Shown here one piece after another: positions 6,565-13,269 of a stretch of DNA of 20,158 nt. The stretch is from Clostridiales bacterium. Lineage in GTDB: Bacteria > Bacillota > Clostridia > Christensenellales > Aristaeellaceae. Location of the stretch: contig SFGO01000051.1 in NCBI GenBank assembly GCA_004556545.1, positions 1-20,158 of the forward strand. The letters run 5' to 3'. Both the position numbers and the translations under genes were made by a program. Each line of letters begins with the position of its first letter. Position 1 is the first letter of the stretch. The notes beneath the pieces were generated by a model. That model saw only the letters and a program-made list of their open reading frames with translations, was not told where the DNA came from and searched no databases.

Positions 6565-7059
6565 ATGCCAGAAGAAAAAGAGAACTGCACGACCTTATAT
6601 GAATCATACGACCTGCCCATTTCCCTCCGCGACAGACTGAAACGGGTGGACGAGATCCACCGCGCCATTACCCGGGCAGTAGGGAGAATCGAATATCTGA
6701 AGCTCTCCGCCATGCGAGCGGGCAGCCGTCCCACGCCCGTGCGCTACGGACGGGGCGTGGAGCGCAGCCGCGTGGAATACGCGGTGCTGGAAAGCGACGC
6801 CGAGCGCTGGGGCATCGGCGAGCTGCAAAAGGAATTGGACGAACTGCTTCAGGACATCCGGCCCCTGGTAGAGCGTCTGCCCGCCGGGGTGCTTCGGGCC
6901 GTGGCGACCCAGCGGATTCTGGAGGGCATTCCCTGCGGCATCATCAGCCGGAGGATGCATTTCAGCCGCTGCTATGTGTATCGACTGCTGGATCAGGCCT
7001 GCGAACGGCTGTGCCAGATGGAGGAAGCGCGGCTGGGACTGAAGAAAAGCGGGGAGTAA
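6565..7059 (+). CDS. Phage-type sigma-70 region-4-like regulator (DUF1492/ArpU-like)
   Basis: A 164-residue protein. Residues 18-55 form a helix (LKRVDEIHRAITRAVGRIEYLK) and a linker (AMRAGSRPTPVRYG) as in DUF1492 phage proteins. Residues 73-100 form a second helix (ELQKELDELLQDIRPLVERL). The C-terminal 50 residues form a helix-turn-helix like sigma-70 region 4, containing VATQRILEGIPCGIISRRM followed by FSRCYVYRLLDQACERL. Related phage proteins act as late-gene or packaging regulators (ArpU, RinA, DUF1492 groups). GGAAAGGAAA lies just before the ATG. It is monocistronic, with its own terminator, and sits about 165 bases after the LexA-box promoter. No phage structural gene is nearby, so it is either a domesticated phage regulator or a stand-alone SOS-induced one. 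Family placement is by pattern and moderate. Confidence 0.72.
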   Translation: MPEEKENCTTLYESYDLPISLRDRLKRVDEIHRAITRAVGRIEYLKLSAMRAGSRPTPVRYGRGVERSRVEYAVLESDAERWGIGELQKELDELLQDIRPLVERLPAGVLRAVATQRILEGIPCGIISRRMHFSRCYVYRLLDQACERLCQMEEARLGLKKSGE

Positions 7060-7066
7060 AGGGGGA

Positions 7067-7098
7067 GCGGGCAATGCGAAGGCGCTGCCCGCCTTTTT
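7067..7098 (+). terminator. Terminator after the SOS-linked regulator
   Basis: Stem GCGGGCA / TGCCCGC with a 12-base loop followed by CTTTTT, eight bases after the stop codon. Confidence 0.8.
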
Positions 7099-7120
7099 AC
7101 ACAAAATCCTTTTCCGGGAC

Positions 7121-7149
7121 TTGCATCCCCTTTCAACCGGTGTTATCAT
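7121..7149 (+). promoter_or_regulatory. Sigma-A promoter for the phosphohexomutase
   Basis: TTGCAT (7121-7126) and TATCAT (7144-7149) are 17 bases apart, about 46 bases before the ATG at 7196. The promoter lies within an upstream extension of the reading frame, which argues for the later start. Confidence 0.75.
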
Positions 7150-7195
7150 GATGACGTTCAGAATAATACATTTACCACGAAAGCGGGGATATAGA

Positions 7196-8626
7196 ATGAT
7201 TTCTTTTGGTACAGGCGGCTGGCGCGCCATTATCGGCGATGACTTCACCAAGGAAAACGTGCGCAAGCTGATGTTCGCCCTTTCCCAGCGGATGAAGCGG
7301 GAGGAAGTGGCGGACAAGAGCTTCTGCATCGGCTACGACCGGCGCTTTCTGAGCCGGGAAGCTGCGGAATGGGCTGCGGAGGTCATGGCGGGCGAGGGCA
7401 TTCATGTGCTGATGATCAACCGGGAAGCGCCTACGCCGCTGATTATGTTCACCGTGCAGTATTACGGGCTGGATTACGGCATTGCCGTGACGGCCAGCCA
7501 CAATCCCGCGCTGTATAATGGCATCAAGCTCTTTACCCGGGGCGGTCGGGACGCAGTGGAAAGCGTGACCAACGAGCTGGGCGCTGCGGCCAACGAGGTA
7601 AACCCCGACGAGATTCACTCTATTGAATACAAGCGCGCCATTGCCGCAGGCATGGTGCAGGAGATCAACCCGCAGAACCAATATCTGGATGCCATCATCC
7701 GCGGGGTGAACATGGACGCCATCCGTAGCCGGAACCTGCAGATCGTGCTGGATCCCATGTACGGCGTGAGCCGCACCTCTTTGCAGACCATTCTGCTGAC
7801 GGCCCGGTGCGACGTGAGCGTCATCCATGAGCGGCACGACACCCTGTTCGGCGGACGGCTGCCCGCGCCGAATGTGGATACGCTGGGCGCATTGCAGGCG
7901 GCAGTTTTGCAGAATCACGCCGACATCGGCATCGCCACCGACGGCGATGCGGACCGGCTGGGCATTATCGACGACGAGGGACATTTCGTCCATCCCAACC
8001 AGATTCTGGTGCTGTTGTATTACTATCTGCTCAAGTACAAGAACTGGCACGGCCCCTGCGTGCGCAACATCGCCACGACCCACCTGCTGGACCGGGTGGC
8101 GGAGGCCTTCGGCGAAACCTGCTACGAGGTGCCGGTGGGCTTCAAACACATTTCCGCCGCCATGCAGGAGCATAACGCCGTTATCGGCGGCGAAAGCAGC
8201 GGCGGCCTCACCGTGCGCGGCCACATCAACGGCAAGGACGGCATCTACGCCGCCACCCTGCTGGTGGAGATGCTCAGCGTTACCGGCAAGACCATGAGCC
8301 AGCTGATGAAGGAAATCTACGCCGAGTTCGGCACCGCGTACATGAGCGAGTTTGACTGGCCCTTCGATCAGGAGATGAAAGACCATCTCCATCACCTGCT
8401 GATGGTGGAAAAGCAGCTGCCCTCCTTCCCGATTCCCGTGGTGGCCACCAACTACATGGACGGCTGCAAGGTGCTGTTCGAAAACGGCTGGATCATCGCG
8501 CGCTTCAGCGGCACGGAACCCCGGCTGCGGGTCTTCTGCGAAATGCCCACCCGGGAGGAAGCGGAGCGCCTGACCGCCGTCATGGCGGATTTCCTGGGCT
8601 TGCCCATGCCGGTCAAAATGGTCTGA
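7196..8626 (+). CDS. Phosphoglucomutase/phosphomannomutase family protein
   Basis: A 476-residue alpha-D-phosphohexomutase, which interconverts hexose 1- and 6-phosphates for sugar-nucleotide and glycogen metabolism. All four active-site loops are present: the phosphoserine loop TASHNP (S101), the metal loop DGDADR (249-254), the sugar-specificity loop GGESSGG (331-337) and the phosphate loop FSGTEPR (437-443). The N-terminus MISFGTGGWRAIIG is typical of a glucose-type subgroup common in Clostridia. GESSGG in the sugar loop is compatible with glucose/mannose rather than glucosamine specificity. The start is set by AGCGGGG about eight bases upstream and by the promoter inside the longer frame. 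It is monocistronic, with promoter and terminator. Confidence 0.93.
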   Translation: MISFGTGGWRAIIGDDFTKENVRKLMFALSQRMKREEVADKSFCIGYDRRFLSREAAEWAAEVMAGEGIHVLMINREAPTPLIMFTVQYYGLDYGIAVTASHNPALYNGIKLFTRGGRDAVESVTNELGAAANEVNPDEIHSIEYKRAIAAGMVQEINPQNQYLDAIIRGVNMDAIRSRNLQIVLDPMYGVSRTSLQTILLTARCDVSVIHERHDTLFGGRLPAPNVDTLGALQAAVLQNHADIGIATDGDADRLGIIDDEGHFVHPNQILVLLYYYLLKYKNWHGPCVRNIATTHLLDRVAEAFGETCYEVPVGFKHISAAMQEHNAVIGGESSGGLTVRGHINGKDGIYAATLLVEMLSVTGKTMSQLMKEIYAEFGTAYMSEFDWPFDQEMKDHLHHLLMVEKQLPSFPIPVVATNYMDGCKVLFENGWIIARFSGTEPRLRVFCEMPTREEAERLTAVMADFLGLPMPVKMV

Positions 8627-8637
8627 TTTGTAACAGT

Positions 8638-8680
8638 TTCGCCGGAGCAAAGGAACACGCCTTTGCTCCGGCGAATTTTT
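8638..8680 (+). terminator. Terminator of the phosphohexomutase gene
   Basis: A perfect 16-bp stem, TTCGCCGGAGCAAAGG / CCTTTGCTCCGGCGAA, with a six-base loop followed by TTTTT. It starts 11 bases after the stop codon. Confidence 0.95.
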
Positions 8681-8738
8681 AATTCGGCTGGAAACAGCCC
8701 GCACGATTCGAGTGATTTTAGGAAAGCAGGTGAAACCT

Positions 8739-9311
8739 TTGAAATTTCTGAAAAAAACGTTGGCAGTCTGCCTGATGATGACGGTTCTGTCCTTTGGCTT
8801 CGCAGCCTTTGCCGAGGAAAAGACGGAAACGCTTCCGCTGCCCTGCGGCGTTCATTTCGGCATGAGTCTGGACGAGCTGAGCGCTCTCTTTGGGGAAAAC
8901 GCGCAGATTGAAACCTGGGATGACGACGCGGGCACCGGCGCTGCATCCATGGAAAACGTGGAAATCGGTCTGGGCGATCTGACCGCCGAAAATATCACCT
9001 TTCAGGCGGATCGGAACAACAGCGCCGGAGAATCCCGGCTGAGCCTGATCTCCATGGGGCTGCCCGTGGGGGACAATGGAATCGCTGCCTTTCGGGCGGC
9101 GCTGGAAACCCTGACCGGCCTTTACGGCGAGCCGGACAGCGACCCCTTCGATGAAAGCAGCGTAGAAAATTACGTGGAAAACGGCGACCTTTCCGCCACA
9201 TGGACGAAGGACGATGTGCGGTTTACCCTGAACATGAGCCGGATGTACGGAGATACGCTGACGCTTTACTATTCCTATCGGCTCAATTATGACGCGGAGG
9301 ATCTGAAATAA
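8739..9311 (+). CDS. Secreted protein of unknown function
   Basis: About 190 residues with a clear signal peptide: KFLKK, a hydrophobic core (LAVCLMMTVLSFGFA) and an AFA cleavage site near residue 25. The mature part is acidic and contains GVHFGMSLDELSALFGE, then AALETLTGLYGEPDSDP about 80 residues on. This pair of turns around an LxxLxG(E) motif resembles repeats in small secreted SmpA-like domains, but I cannot assign a family. The start is a TTG at 8739 with AGGTG six bases upstream; a GTG at 8730 is the alternative and would add three residues. No clear promoter was seen, and a terminator precedes it, so the promoter must lie in 8681-8738. Confidence 0.75.
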   Translation: MKFLKKTLAVCLMMTVLSFGFAAFAEEKTETLPLPCGVHFGMSLDELSALFGENAQIETWDDDAGTGAASMENVEIGLGDLTAENITFQADRNNSAGESRLSLISMGLPVGDNGIAAFRAALETLTGLYGEPDSDPFDESSVENYVENGDLSATWTKDDVRFTLNMSRMYGDTLTLYYSYRLNYDAEDLK

Positions 9312-9341
9312 ACAAAAAACGCTTGCCTGAAGGAAGGCAGA

Positions 9342-9374
9342 GCGGCCCATTCTCCCGAGAGGGGGATGGGCCGC
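9342..9374 (+). terminator. Likely stem-loop terminator after the secreted protein
   Basis: Stem GCGGCCCAT-TCTCCC / GGGGGATGGGCCGC with a GAGA loop, 30 bases after the stop. The following U-rich stretch is weak (TTGCTATTTCT). From here to the promoter at 9499 (about 125 bases) I see no gene or other site. Confidence 0.55.
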
Positions 9375-9498
9375 TTGCTATTTCTGTCCATGCAGCCTGC
9401 GGCGCTTCGTTCGGCCATCGGAAGGGTTCGACGGCCCGGCGTATGGAACCGGCGAGAGGATGGGCGGGAGGAGGGGATTGAACCGTAGGATTTTGCCC

Positions 9499-9527
9499 TT
9501 GTGCTTCCGGAAGAATCGTGATACAAT
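9499..9527 (+). promoter_or_regulatory. Promoter for the anchored protein at 9615
   Basis: TTGTGC (9499-9504) and TACAAT (9522-9527) are 17 bases apart, about 80 bases before the ATG at 9615. Confidence 0.6.
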
Positions 9528-9614
9528 ACGCCTGTTGCCCATCGTTGCTCCGGCATTTTGTCGAGCGGCGCGGGCAATTTTTTCCCTTTGAATGGATCAG
9601 AAAGGCGGAAACCT

Positions 9615-10031
9615 ATGAAAAATGCTTTGGTTCATTCCCAAAATACCAAAAAGCGGCTGCTGATTCTGGCAGCGCTGGTGGTTGCGGCCGTGGCGGCAGT
9701 GCTGATCGCTCTCCGTGCAGCGCCCGCCTTTCAGGGAAGCCTGGTGAAAAATTCCGATGAATTCCGGCTGGACATCCGCAGGATGAACGGCATCGACAGC
9801 CATGTGCTGACCCTGAAAACCTCCGATACGCTGCGGGTTCATTTCAAGACGGATTCCGGGCGGATGAAGCTGGAAATTCTTGCGCCGGACGGAAGCAGTC
9901 TCTACAGCGGAAACAGCGACGGAACGAACGGCTCGGATTTTGAACTGAACCTTCCGGCGGACGGTGACTATCAGATCAACGTGACCGGCGAAAGGGCTTC
10001 CGGCGAGCTGCTGGTTCAGGCGGTACGCTGA
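9615..10031 (+). CDS. Small membrane-anchored extracellular protein, unknown function
   Basis: A 138-residue protein with a short basic cytoplasmic start (HSQNTKKR), one transmembrane helix (about 14-34, rich in A/V/L) and an extracellular domain of about 100 residues. The domain is beta-rich (DTLRVHFKTDSGRMKLEILAP, then FELNLPADGDYQINVTG) and looks like a compact beta-sandwich of the kind seen in bacterial carbohydrate or pre-peptidase C-terminal domains. That fold reading is inference. AGGCGG six bases before the ATG sets the start; a longer frame to 9558 has no ribosome site. It lies between its own promoter and the walJ promoter, so it is probably transcribed alone or read through into walJ. 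Confidence 0.75.
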   Translation: MKNALVHSQNTKKRLLILAALVVAAVAAVLIALRAAPAFQGSLVKNSDEFRLDIRRMNGIDSHVLTLKTSDTLRVHFKTDSGRMKLEILAPDGSSLYSGNSDGTNGSDFELNLPADGDYQINVTGERASGELLVQAVR

Positions 10032-10038
10032 ATGCCGG

Positions 10039-10067
10039 TTGCCTTTACGGAAAGAAGATGATACAAT
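10039..10067 (+). promoter_or_regulatory. Promoter for walJ/yycJ
   Basis: TTGCCT (10039-10044) and TACAAT (10062-10067) are 17 bases apart, about 33 bases before the TTG start at 10101. Confidence 0.7.
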
Positions 10068-10100
10068 GCATCTGATTTCCTCACTAAAGGAGCCTTTTGT

Positions 10101-10904
10101 TTGTTTAGCTTTTGTACTCTTTTCAGCGGTTCCAGCGGCAATGCCGCCGTGCTGCGCACCGAGGGCGGCGCGCTGCTGATCGACTGCGGCATGAGCGGCA
10201 GGCAGGTGCTTTCCGCCTTGCAGACGGCGCGGATCGACCCGGCGGAGTTGCGGGCCGTATTGGTGACTCACGAACACAGCGACCACGTCAAGGGCGTGGG
10301 GGTGATCTCCCGGAAGCTGAATCTGCCCGTATACGCCACGGCGGGGACATGGGAAGGCATGGCCGGAGCCGTAGGCGAGCTGCCAGCCGCCCATCGGGTG
10401 CTGGTGGAGCCGGGGGAGAGCTTTTTCATGCTGGACGGGTTGGAAGTCAATCCCTTTTCCATCCCGCATGACGCCAACGAGCCGGTGGGCTACCGCATTT
10501 ATCTGCCCGGCGGCAGCAGTATCGCCGTGGCGACCGATCTGGGTTTTTTCTCGGAAACGGTCCGGGACGCGGTTCTGGGGGCGGAGGTGGTGCTGCTGGA
10601 GAGCAACCACGACCCCGAAATGCTCAAGCAGAACCCCCATTATCCCGCTGCGCTGAAAAGCCGGATTCTGGGGCGGAAGGGTCATCTGAGCAACGACAGC
10701 GGCGCGTCCGCAGCGGTGGAGCTGCTCAACGCCGGAGCCCGTCACCTACTGCTGGGCCATCTGAGCAGCGAAAACAATACGCCGGAAATGGCCTTTCAGA
10801 CATCCAAAGCCGCGCTGGAAAACGAAGGGGCCCGTGTGGGTTCGGACGTGACGCTGCACGTGGCCAGCCGCTTCCAGCCCAGCGTGATCTATACCCTTTC
10901 CTGA
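10101..10904 (+). CDS. yycJ: Metallo-beta-lactamase-fold nuclease WalJ/YycJ
   Basis: A 267-residue MBL-fold protein. The metal site is complete: THEHSDH (56-62), H123-D124 in SIPHD, D146 in ATDLG, and H220 in GHLSSENN. The N-terminal LFSGSSGNAAVL and the HLSND motif (195-199) are typical of the WalJ/YycJ group. Family members are associated with the WalRK cell-wall regulon and with DNA repair or exonuclease activity (YycJ as a mismatch-repair nuclease); no walR or walK gene is visible here. The start is TTG at 10101, with AAGGAG eight bases upstream and no better ATG. rlmH follows 46 bases later, an adjacency often seen near the walR locus in Bacillota, and the two are probably co-transcribed. 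Confidence 0.92.
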   Translation: MFSFCTLFSGSSGNAAVLRTEGGALLIDCGMSGRQVLSALQTARIDPAELRAVLVTHEHSDHVKGVGVISRKLNLPVYATAGTWEGMAGAVGELPAAHRVLVEPGESFFMLDGLEVNPFSIPHDANEPVGYRIYLPGGSSIAVATDLGFFSETVRDAVLGAEVVLLESNHDPEMLKQNPHYPAALKSRILGRKGHLSNDSGASAAVELLNAGARHLLLGHLSSENNTPEMAFQTSKAALENEGARVGSDVTLHVASRFQPSVIYTLS

Positions 10905-10950
10905 AGAGAAAGACAGGGGTGCTGATGCCACCCGAAAGGAGGGAACGGCG

Positions 10951-11430
10951 ATGGCCGTCACCGTACTGTGCGTCGGAAAACTGCGGGAGCGCTTCTACGC
11001 GGACGCGGCGCAGGAATACCTGAAGCGCCTTTCCCGGCTGATGCCCACCGAGGTGGTGGAGCTTCCCGACGAAAAAGAACCGGCCAATCCATCGCCTGCC
11101 CTGAACGAGGCGGTGATGCGCAAGGAGGGCGAGGCCATTCTGCGGCACATTCCGCCCAAAGCCTATGTGATCGCCCTTTGCATCGAGGGAAAGCAGCTTT
11201 CCAGCGAAGCCGTGGCTGCCAAGCTGAAGGAGCTGTTCACGCAGGGGAAAAGCGACGTTGTTTTCATCATCGGCGGGTCGCTGGGGCTTCATCCCTCCGT
11301 TACCGCCCGGGCTGATTTCAAGCTGAGCATGAGCCCGATGACCTTTCCGCATCAGCTGGCCCGGGTCATGCTGCTGGAACAGCTTTTCCGGGCCGCCAAA
11401 ATCAACGCGGGGGAACGGTATCATAAATAG
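10951..11430 (+). CDS. rlmH: 23S rRNA pseudouridine-1915 N3-methyltransferase RlmH
   Basis: A 159-residue SPOUT-class methyltransferase, exactly the family length. It methylates pseudouridine 1915 in helix 69 of 23S rRNA using S-adenosylmethionine, acting on the assembled 70S ribosome. Diagnostic features are FIIGGSLGL (105-113, knotted cofactor loop), MTFPHQLARVMLLEQLFRA (130-148) and the C-terminal GERYHK. GGAGG lies 9-10 bases before the ATG. It follows yycJ closely and has no separate promoter that I can see. No clear terminator separates it from the pgsA promoter. Confidence 0.97.
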   Translation: MAVTVLCVGKLRERFYADAAQEYLKRLSRLMPTEVVELPDEKEPANPSPALNEAVMRKEGEAILRHIPPKAYVIALCIEGKQLSSEAVAAKLKELFTQGKSDVVFIIGGSLGLHPSVTARADFKLSMSPMTFPHQLARVMLLEQLFRAAKINAGERYHK

Positions 11431-11450
11431 GCAGGCCCGTATTTCAACGC

Positions 11451-11479
11451 TTGCGAACCCCTGTAGGGAATGCTATAAT
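11451..11479 (+). promoter_or_regulatory. Sigma-A promoter for pgsA
   Basis: TTGCGA (11451-11456) and a perfect TATAAT (11474-11479) are 17 bases apart, about 47 bases before the GTG start. Confidence 0.8.
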
Positions 11480-11526
11480 GAAATCGGCAATGGCTTTCAA
11501 GTCCAGCCGCAAGGAGGACCGCTTTT

Positions 11527-12144
11527 GTGACCCTGAAAGAGACGCTGAAAAAAAACCTGAACGTACCCAATGTTCTGTCTCTGATCCGGCTTCTGCTGGT
11601 GCCGGTTTATCTGATTCTGTTTGTGCGCGGGCAGAAGACGGCCGCGCTGATCGTTTTTGCCGCCGCCTGCTTTACCGACCTTCTGGACGGCCGCATTGCC
11701 CGCAAGTATAATCTGATTACCGATCTGGGCAAGCTGCTGGATCCGGTGGCGGACAAGGTGATGATCCTGACCGCCATGTTCTCCATGACCATCGGCAACG
11801 ACGCCATTCACGCCGTGATTCCGTGGGCGGCGGTGCTGGTGGTGCTGGCCAAGGAGCTGATGATGATCGCCGGGGGCGCGCTGCTTTTGAAGCACGGCAT
11901 TGTAGTCTATTCCAGCATGGTGGGCAAGGTGGCCCACTGCCTGTTCATTGCCGGACTTCTGCTGAGCTACTTACACGAGGATTTCGTCCGCCTTTGCCCC
12001 GGCTGGCCGATGACCCCCGACTTGATCGTGATCTGGGCGGCGGTGGTCTGCACCCTGTGCGCCCTGTGCTTCTACGTGTGGAAAAACGTCCGTCAGGCCA
12101 AGGCCATGGGCGTGATCGGGCAGAAGAAAGAAGAGGGGCGGTAA
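11527..12144 (+). CDS. pgsA: CDP-diacylglycerol-glycerol-3-phosphate phosphatidyltransferase
   Basis: A 205-residue integral membrane enzyme that makes phosphatidylglycerol phosphate from CDP-diacylglycerol and glycerol 3-phosphate, the committed step to anionic phospholipids. The full CDP-alcohol phosphotransferase motif D-x2-DG-x2-AR-x8-G-x3-D-x3-D is present at residues 51-76 (D51, D54, G55, A58, R59, G68, D72, D76). About five or six hydrophobic helices follow or flank it. NVPNVLSLIRLLLVPVY at the N-terminus is typical of PgsA. The start is GTG at 11527 with AAGGAGGA nine bases upstream. The C-terminus is basic (KAMGVIGQKKEEGR). Confidence 0.93.
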   Translation: MTLKETLKKNLNVPNVLSLIRLLLVPVYLILFVRGQKTAALIVFAAACFTDLLDGRIARKYNLITDLGKLLDPVADKVMILTAMFSMTIGNDAIHAVIPWAAVLVVLAKELMMIAGGALLLKHGIVVYSSMVGKVAHCLFIAGLLLSYLHEDFVRLCPGWPMTPDLIVIWAAVVCTLCALCFYVWKNVRQAKAMGVIGQKKEEGR

Positions 12145-12172
12145 GGCGGAAAAGCAGCCGTCTGAGGTTTTT

Positions 12173-12224
12173 AGCCTGTCGAAAACCCCAAGTTGGCCTC
12201 CTGCACCTCCACTTTTTTGACACT
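12173..12224 (-). repeat. Dispersed repeat element, short copy (52 bp)
   Basis: Reverse-oriented relative of the element at 2744-2902. Its two ends are joined directly: 28 bases match 2744-2771 exactly and the remainder matches 2881-2902 with one base missing. The 109-base core is absent, and the junction falls at a shared GG. Like the long copy it abuts a GC-rich terminator hairpin about five bases from its AGTGTC end. Confidence 0.8.
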
Positions 12225-12229
12225 CCGAA

Positions 12230-12278
12230 AACGCCGCCGGGTTTTCCCTGGAAAGGGAAGCGCCCGGCGGCGTTTTTT
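12230..12278. terminator. Bidirectional terminator between pgsA and the DUF1540 gene
   Basis: Long stem AACGCCGCCGGG...CCCT / AGGG...CCCGGCGGCGTT with a GGAA loop and two internal mismatches. It is followed on the plus strand by TTTTTT and on the minus strand by TTTT. It can end pgsA transcripts and the convergent DUF1540 transcript. Confidence 0.85.
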
Positions 12279-12329
12279 CATTGCCTGTTTTACCCGTTTT
12301 GTCTGTTTTGCCCGGTTCGGTTCCGTGCC

Positions 12330-12497
12330 TTACTTGGCGCGGTAGCTGCCGCATTCGCTCTCGTCGCACTTGCCGGAGTGGCAGTCGCAGCGGGGCTTGA
12401 CGTTGATGGCGTCCAGCTGGCACAGGTCGCCCGCGTCATGATGCTGACAGCTGGTCACCTCGCAGTGGATGCACTGATGCTTGTCGGAAAAGGCCAT
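12330..12497 (-). CDS. DUF1540 cysteine-rich small protein
   Basis: A 55-residue protein with eight cysteines at residues 9, 12, 17, 26, 37, 39, 44 and 49, in the order C-x2-C-x4-C, a central C, then C-D-C and two more. This C-x2-C-x4-C-H-H...C-D-C-H layout matches DUF1540, a family of small proteins in anaerobic Bacillota thought to bind metal. The function is unknown. GGAGGTG lies seven bases before the ATG. The gene is convergent with pgsA across the shared terminator and divergent from queT. No good sigma-A promoter was seen; a small hairpin (GGGCA-AAC-TGCCC, near 12529-12541) lies in its upstream region. Confidence 0.85.
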   Translation of the reverse strand: MAFSDKHQCIHCEVTSCQHHDAGDLCQLDAINVKPRCDCHSGKCDESECGSYRAK

Positions 12498-12616
12498 GTT
12501 CCTTCACCTCCCCATGACTTGATAGGGGCAGTTTGCCCACGGCGCGCTTTTTTCATTCGTGCAAACCCGGCTGGAAAAGAGTGAAAAGAGCGAACATGTA
12601 AAAATACCGCCTGCCC

Positions 12617-12645
12617 TCGACCGGCTTCCAAAACTATGCTATACT
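12617..12645 (+). promoter_or_regulatory. Promoter for queT
   Basis: TCGACC (12617-12622, four of six matches to TTGACA) and TATACT (12640-12645) are 17 bases apart. The predicted transcript starts near 12652, about 66 bases before the queT start. Confidence 0.6.
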
Positions 12646-12651
12646 GTAAAC

Positions 12652-12717
12652 GAGTATGTCCGCAGGGACTTTTTTACACCGCGGAGCCGTACTGTATTGA
12701 TTTGGGAGGTTATTCCG
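12652..12717 (+). other. Short structured leader of queT, possible preQ1 riboswitch
   Basis: The leader can form TCCGC / GCGGA around an 18-base loop, with outer AGTA / TACT pairs. A U-rich stretch lies in the loop. queT leaders often carry preQ1 riboswitches, but I could not match the preQ1-I consensus, and the element may be too short for preQ1-III. It is listed only because of its position and pairing. Confidence 0.25.
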
Positions 12718-13206
12718 TTGAAAAAAATGAACCGTTCCGTCCGCTCTCTTTGTCTGGCTGCCATGATTGCGGCCCTGTATCTGGCCCTGACGCTGCTGTT
12801 TCAGCCCATCAGCTTCGGCGCGGTGCAGCTGCGGGTGTCCGAGGCCATGACGCTGCTGCCCGCCGTCTTCCCGGAGGCGACGATCGGGCTGACGCTGGGC
12901 TGCTTTCTGAGCAATTTTCTGGCGGGAGCCAATGTGTACGACGTGGTTTTCGGTACACTGGCGACGCTGCTGGCAGCGCTGATCTCCTGGAAGGTGGGCA
13001 GGAAAAAGCTCTGGTACGCCGCCATTCCGCCGGTGGTCTGCAATGGGGTGATCGTGGGACTGGTGCTGACCTACGCCTATCAGATTCCCGCGCTGTGGCT
13101 GAACATGCTGACCGTGGCCGCAGGGGAAGCGGTGGCCTGCTTTGCGTTGGGCATTCCGCTGGTGCGGTTCCTGAATAAGCATAAGGACAAACTGAAACTG
13201 ATCTGA
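12718..13206 (+). CDS. queT: QueT family queuosine-precursor transporter
   Basis: A 162-residue membrane protein with about five hydrophobic segments, the usual length for the QueT S-component that takes up a queuosine precursor (preQ0/preQ1) with an ECF energy-coupling module. Family features include the N-terminal LCLAAMIAALYLALTLLF, then FGAVQLRVSEAMTLLP, and GLTLGCFLSNFLAGANVYDVVFGTLATLL, given here in parts: LGCFLSNFL and NVYDVVFGTLATLLAAL. The start is TTG at 12718 with GGAGGT seven bases upstream; an ATG three codons later is too far from the ribosome site. No ECF ATPase or queuosine gene is in the window, so the energy module must be elsewhere. Confidence 0.9.
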   Translation: MKKMNRSVRSLCLAAMIAALYLALTLLFQPISFGAVQLRVSEAMTLLPAVFPEATIGLTLGCFLSNFLAGANVYDVVFGTLATLLAALISWKVGRKKLWYAAIPPVVCNGVIVGLVLTYAYQIPALWLNMLTVAAGEAVACFALGIPLVRFLNKHKDKLKLI

Positions 13207-13269
13207 ATTTTCTAAAAGAGGTTTTTGGGTTTTCATCAAACGGAGCTTAGAAGGGGGCGTTATGGCGCT

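Noticed and set aside
9455..9500. Minus-strand sequence GGTTCAATCCCC resembling a tRNA T-arm
   Set aside because: The five bases either side of TTCAATC cannot pair, no acceptor, D or anticodon arms can be formed, and no CCA end is present.
13225..13269. Upstream TTG start for the large secreted protein
   Set aside because: The AGAGGT before it is only two bases away, and the extra 15 residues would put RRGRYGA ahead of a good signal peptide that begins at the ATG at 13270.
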